NCBI RefSeq assembly: GCF_003344965.1
Contig: NZ_CP031194.1
Span: forward strand, 2,046,001 to 2,110,000
Direction: 5' to 3'
Source: Streptomyces paludis
GTDB taxonomy: Bacteria > Actinomycetota > Actinomycetes > Streptomycetales > Streptomycetaceae
DNA: 64,000 nt
Part shown: positions 61,175 through 64,000 of the stretch, one piece after another
Numbering within the stretch: the stretch's first letter is position 1
Layout of the letters: each line of letters opens with the position of its first letter
Notes under the pieces: model-generated
The model's input: the letters and a program-made list of their open reading frames with translations, nothing else
What the model was told of the DNA's origin: nothing
Databases searched by the model: none
Position numbers and translations under genes: made by a program

Positions 61175-62289
61175 AGTTTCTCTCCCAGGATGTTGACGGC
61201 GGTGACGACGCGCTCCAGGTCCTCCGCGGTGAGCGCGGGGTGCACGGGCAGCGAGACGACCTCGGCCGCCGCGCGCTCCGTCTCCGGCAGGTCCCAGACG
61301 CGGCCGGCCTTCTGGTCCGGCTCCCAGTACGGCTTCAGCCGGTGGATCGGCGTCGGGTAGTAGACGGCGTTGCCGATGCCCGCCTCCGAGAGCCGCGCCA
61401 TCGCCGCGTCGCGGTCCCCCCGGATCCGGACGGTGTACTGGTGGTAGACGTGCCGGACGCCCTCGGCGACCGGGGGTGTGACCACGTTCGGCGCGGTGAT
61501 GTGCGTGTCGAGGTACGCGGCGTTGGCCCGGCGCCGCTCGGTCCATCCGCCGAGCTTCGCCAGCTGGACGCGGCCCACGGCGGCGGAGACATCGGTCATC
61601 CGCATGTTGGCGCCGACGATCTCGTTGGCGTACCGCTGCTCCATGCCCTGGTTGCGCAGCAGCCGCAGGGTACGGGCGACCTCGGCGTCGCCGGTGGTCA
61701 CCATGCCGCCCTCCAGGGCGTGCATGTTCTTCGTCGGGTAGAAGCTGAACGTTCCGCCGGAGCCGAAGGCGCCGACGGGCGTGCCGTTGAGGGCCGCGGC
61801 GTGTGCCTGGCAGGCGTCCTCGACCAGGGCGAGTCCGTGCTTTGCGGCGAGGGGCGTCAGCCGGTCCATCGCGGCGGGGTGACCGTACAGGTGCACGGGC
61901 ATGATCGCGGCGGTACGGGGGGTGATCGCGGCCTCGGCGGCGGCCGGGTCCAGACAGAAGCTGCCGGGCTCGATGTCGGCGAAGACGACGTCGGCGCCGA
62001 CCAGCCGGACGGCGTTCGCCGAGGCGGCGAACGAGAACGACGGCACGATCACCTCGTCGCCGGGACCGATGCCCAGCGCGAGAAGCAGCAGGTGGAGCGC
62101 CGAGGTGCCGGAGTTGACGGCCACACAGTGGGCGCCTTCCACCAGCTCAGAGAAGCCCGCCTCGAAGGCGGCCACTTCGGGGCCCTGTACGACGCGGCCG
62201 GTACGCATGACGCGTACGGCGGCCTCGATCTCCTCTTCACCGATGACCGGGCTGGCGGCCGGGATGGGCCGCGCGTCACTGCTCGGCAT
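61171..62289 (-). CDS. DegT/DnrJ/EryC1/StrS-family aminotransferase, WbpE-like
   Basis: 372 residues. PLP lysine is in FSFYPTKNMHALEGGMV. Other family marks are AVNSGTSALHLLLLALGIGP, EVIVPSFSFAASANAVRLVG and HQYTVRIRGDRDAAM. It transfers an amino group to a keto-sugar nucleotide; with the WbpB-like gene behind it, 3-amination of a UDP-uronic acid is the best guess. The ATG at 62289 has AAGGAGG 5-6 bases upstream, and the frame upstream is non-homologous. First gene of the minus-strand run, so the promoter should lie in 62290-62530. Confidence 0.92.
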   Translation of the reverse strand: MPSSDARPIPAASPVIGEEEIEAAVRVMRTGRVVQGPEVAAFEAGFSELVEGAHCVAVNSGTSALHLLLLALGIGPGDEVIVPSFSFAASANAVRLVGADVVFADIEPGSFCLDPAAAEAAITPRTAAIMPVHLYGHPAAMDRLTPLAAKHGLALVEDACQAHAAALNGTPVGAFGSGGTFSFYPTKNMHALEGGMVTTGDAEVARTLRLLRNQGMEQRYANEIVGANMRMTDVSAAVGRVQLAKLGGWTERRRANAAYLDTHITAPNVVTPPVAEGVRHVYHQYTVRIRGDRDAAMARLSEAGIGNAVYYPTPIHRLKPYWEPDQKAGRVWDLPETERAAAEVVSLPVHPALTAEDLERVVTAVNILGEKL

Positions 62290-62656
62290 GGACGTCCTCC
62301 TTGTACCCCGCGAGAGATCTCCGGAACAGAGGTCTGGAGCGCGGCGGACATCGGACGAGGCCGCGTCACCCCCCGGCGCGAAACCCAGCTCTGCCGGAGG
62401 AGGGGAGACGGCGGGTCGGACGGCGGGTCGGGCCGGGCAGTCACCGCGGTCTCCAGGCAGGGAAGGCACACATCGGCGACCGCCGGTCACATTATCAGGG
62501 TTTTCTCATCAAATTGCCGACACGTTAATGCTCCCGGCGCCCGGTATTCTCCCCGGCGACACGGCCGGACAGCACAATGCCCCGCCCTGGAAATTCCAGG
62601 ACGGGGCGGTTGTGCTGTCAGCGGCATTCCACCGGCGGTCAGTTGTCCGCCGGCGG
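62290..62656. promoter_or_regulatory. 367-base gap between rne and the region B operon
   Basis: Holds the rne terminator (62568-62619) and the promoter region of the aminotransferase operon. A TAATGT (minus strand, about 62485-62490) in the AT-rich stretch 62480-62530 is a candidate -10, with no good -35 at 17-18 bases. No gene. Confidence 0.4.
62568..62619 (-). terminator. rne terminator
   Basis: A long imperfect stem: GACAGCACAA/TTGTGCTGTC outer and GCCCCG/CGGGGC with CCTGGAA/TTCCAGG inner. It lies 38 bases beyond the rne stop codon. Confidence 0.85.
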
Positions 62657-64000
62657 TCAGTCCTCCGTCGGCGCCGATACTCCGCGCGGCGTCTGCTGCT
62701 CGGCCGCCGCGGTCTTCTTCGACGTCGCCTTGACGGCGGTCTTCTTGACCGTCGCCTTCTTCGCCGTCGTCGTCTTCTTGGCGACCGTCTTCTTGGCCGC
62801 CGCCTTCTTCGCCACCGCCTTCTTCGCGGGGGCCTTCTTGGCGGGCGCCTTCTTGGCCGCCGTCTTACGGACGGCCTTCTTGGCCGGGGCCGGCTCCGAC
62901 GACTCCGTCTGCTCCGACGGCTCGGCCGGCTCCGTCACCTCGGTGGCGGACTCGTCCGGTACGGCGACGGGCTCGACGGCCGGTACGGCGGCGGGCTCCT
63001 CGGCCTTGACCGACTCGACCACCACGACGGCCGCGTCCTCGGCACCCGACGGCGAACCGGCGGGAGCGGTGACCTTACGGGTCGCCCTGCGACGCGCCCG
63101 CGGCGGAGCGGCGACGGGCGCCTCCTCAACAGCGGGCGCCTCGGCAGCCGGCGCCTCAACGACGGGCGCTTCTACGACGGCCGCCTCCGCGACCGGCTCG
63201 ACCACGACCGGCTCGGTCACGGGCTCCGCGTCGGCCGCCTTGGGCGAACCGGCCGGAGCCGACGCCTTACGGGTGGCCCGGCGGCGCGTACGGCCCGTGG
63301 GCGCCGCCGCCTCGGCCTCCGGCTCCACGACCGGAGCCTCAACAGCAACTTCAGCGACCGGGGCCGCCTCAGTCTCCACCTCAGCAGGAGTAGAAGCAGA
63401 AGCAGCAACAGGAGCCGCCTCCTCCGTCCGCGCCTCCGCACCGCGCGGCGACCCGGCCGGAGCCGACGCCTTGCGCGACGCCCGGCGGCGCGACCGGCCG
63501 CGTACGGCCGCCTCCGCCTCCGCGACGCTGCTGTACAGCTCCTCGTCGGGGACGAACTCCGGCGCGGCGAGCGCGACCGGCGCGGCCACCTCCGCCGCCA
63601 GTTCGGCCTCCGACTCGCGCTCGGTCTCCGCGTCGGCCCCGGCCCCGGACTCGGCCTCGGCCGCCGTCACCGCGTGCTCGTGCTCGTGGTCCGCGCCCGA
63701 CCCGCCGCGGCGCTTCTTGGCGCGCTTGCCGGTGCCGCCGACGACGGAGGAACCGCCGCCGCCGGACGCCGCCGGCTGCTCCATGTGGACGATCACGCCA
63801 CGGCCGTTGCAGTGGACGCAGGTCTCGGAGAAGGACTCCAGCAGCCCCTGGCCCACCCGCTTACGGGTCATCTGGACCAGGCCCAGCGAGGTGACCTCGG
63901 CCACCTGGTGCTTCGTACGGTCCCGGCCCAGGCACTCCAGCAGCCGCCGCAGCACCAGATCCCGGTTGGACTCCAGCACCATGTCGATGAAGTCGATGAC
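62657..64000 (-). CDS. rne: Ribonuclease E/G, C-terminal part (N-terminus off window)
   Basis: The visible 447 residues are in frame to the right edge, so the gene continues off the window. The first part matches the end of the RNase E/G catalytic domain (VIDFIDMVLESNRDLVLRRL, RDRTKHQVAEVTSLGLVQMT, a CVHCNGRG zinc-type CxxC). The rest is low complexity: Ala/Glu-rich, with three copies of an RRRATRKASAPAGSP-like unit and a final histone-H1-like AKKAPAKKA tail. RNase E processes rRNA and degrades mRNA. Upstream of the region B operon; normally next to rplU in actinobacteria, here 14.4 kb away. Confidence 0.92.
   Translation of the reverse strand, partial: VIDFIDMVLESNRDLVLRRLLECLGRDRTKHQVAEVTSLGLVQMTRKRVGQGLLESFSETCVHCNGRGVIVHMEQPAASGGGGSSVVGGTGKRAKKRRGGSGADHEHEHAVTAAEAESGAGADAETERESEAELAAEVAAPVALAAPEFVPDEELYSSVAEAEAAVRGRSRRRASRKASAPAGSPRGAEARTEEAAPVAASASTPAEVETEAAPVAEVAVEAPVVEPEAEAAAPTGRTRRRATRKASAPAGSPKAADAEPVTEPVVVEPVAEAAVVEAPVVEAPAAEAPAVEEAPVAAPPRARRRATRKVTAPAGSPSGAEDAAVVVVESVKAEEPAAVPAVEPVAVPDESATEVTEPAEPSEQTESSEPAPAKKAVRKTAAKKAPAKKAPAKKAVAKKAAAKKTVAKKTTTAKKATVKKTAVKATSKKTAAAEQQTPRGVSAPTED

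Overview
The window is high-GC actinobacterial DNA and almost certainly comes from a Streptomyces chromosome. Start codons are often GTG, the third codon position is nearly always G or C, and the core gene order is lepA-rpsT-holA-comEC/comEA-leuS-nadD-LCP-rsfS-proA-proB-obg-rpmA-rplU-rne. As far as I recall, this matches the S. coelicolor SCO2561-SCO2599 neighbourhood. Species cannot be assigned from the sequence alone.

Bases 1-33,210 are mostly housekeeping. They hold an ATPase-type regulator and a divergent response regulator, an acyl-CoA ligase, lepA and rpsT back to back, holA, a YceI protein, a comEA-comEC operon, degV, and leuS behind a probable leucine attenuator. Next comes a two-gene redox module: a membrane bis-His cytochrome-like protein and a NuoF-ferredoxin fusion. 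Two identical tRNA-Ala(GGC) genes flank a small CxxC protein. The minus-strand run nadD-LCP-rsfS-phosphatase follows, then an M48 protease, two single-pass membrane proteins sharing an N-terminal motif, and proA/proB.

Two cell-envelope glycan regions sit around obg-rpmA-rplU. Region A (33.6-45.7 kb) has two GT2 glycosyltransferases, a full dTDP-L-rhamnose set (rmlA, B, C, D), a methyltransferase, a CDP-glycerol-phosphotransferase-like polymerase with a membrane N-terminus, and a fused CDP-ribitol synthase-like enzyme. Together these suggest a rhamnosylated polyol-phosphate (teichoic-acid-like) polymer. Region B (50.1-62.3 kb) lies between rplU and rne. It encodes homologues of all five enzyme classes of the Pseudomonas WbpA/B/E/D/I route to UDP-2,3-diacetamido-2,3-dideoxy-mannuronic acid, plus galE and three glycosyltransferases. 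Two decayed genes (an I36-inhibitor-like ORF and an acyltransferase-3 remnant) and an orphan secreted protein lie at its left side. I see no initiating phosphoglycosyltransferase, polymerase or exporter in region B, so those steps must be encoded elsewhere. The LCP protein at 23.7-25.4 kb is a plausible wall ligase or partner for these glycans.

Notable regulatory features are a 12-residue leader peptide with three consecutive Leu codons before leuS, a perfect TGTGA-N6-TCACA (Crp-type) site and a shared CGAATATTG motif in region A promoters, and many strong GC hairpins at gene ends. I saw no CRISPR array, prophage or intact insertion sequence.
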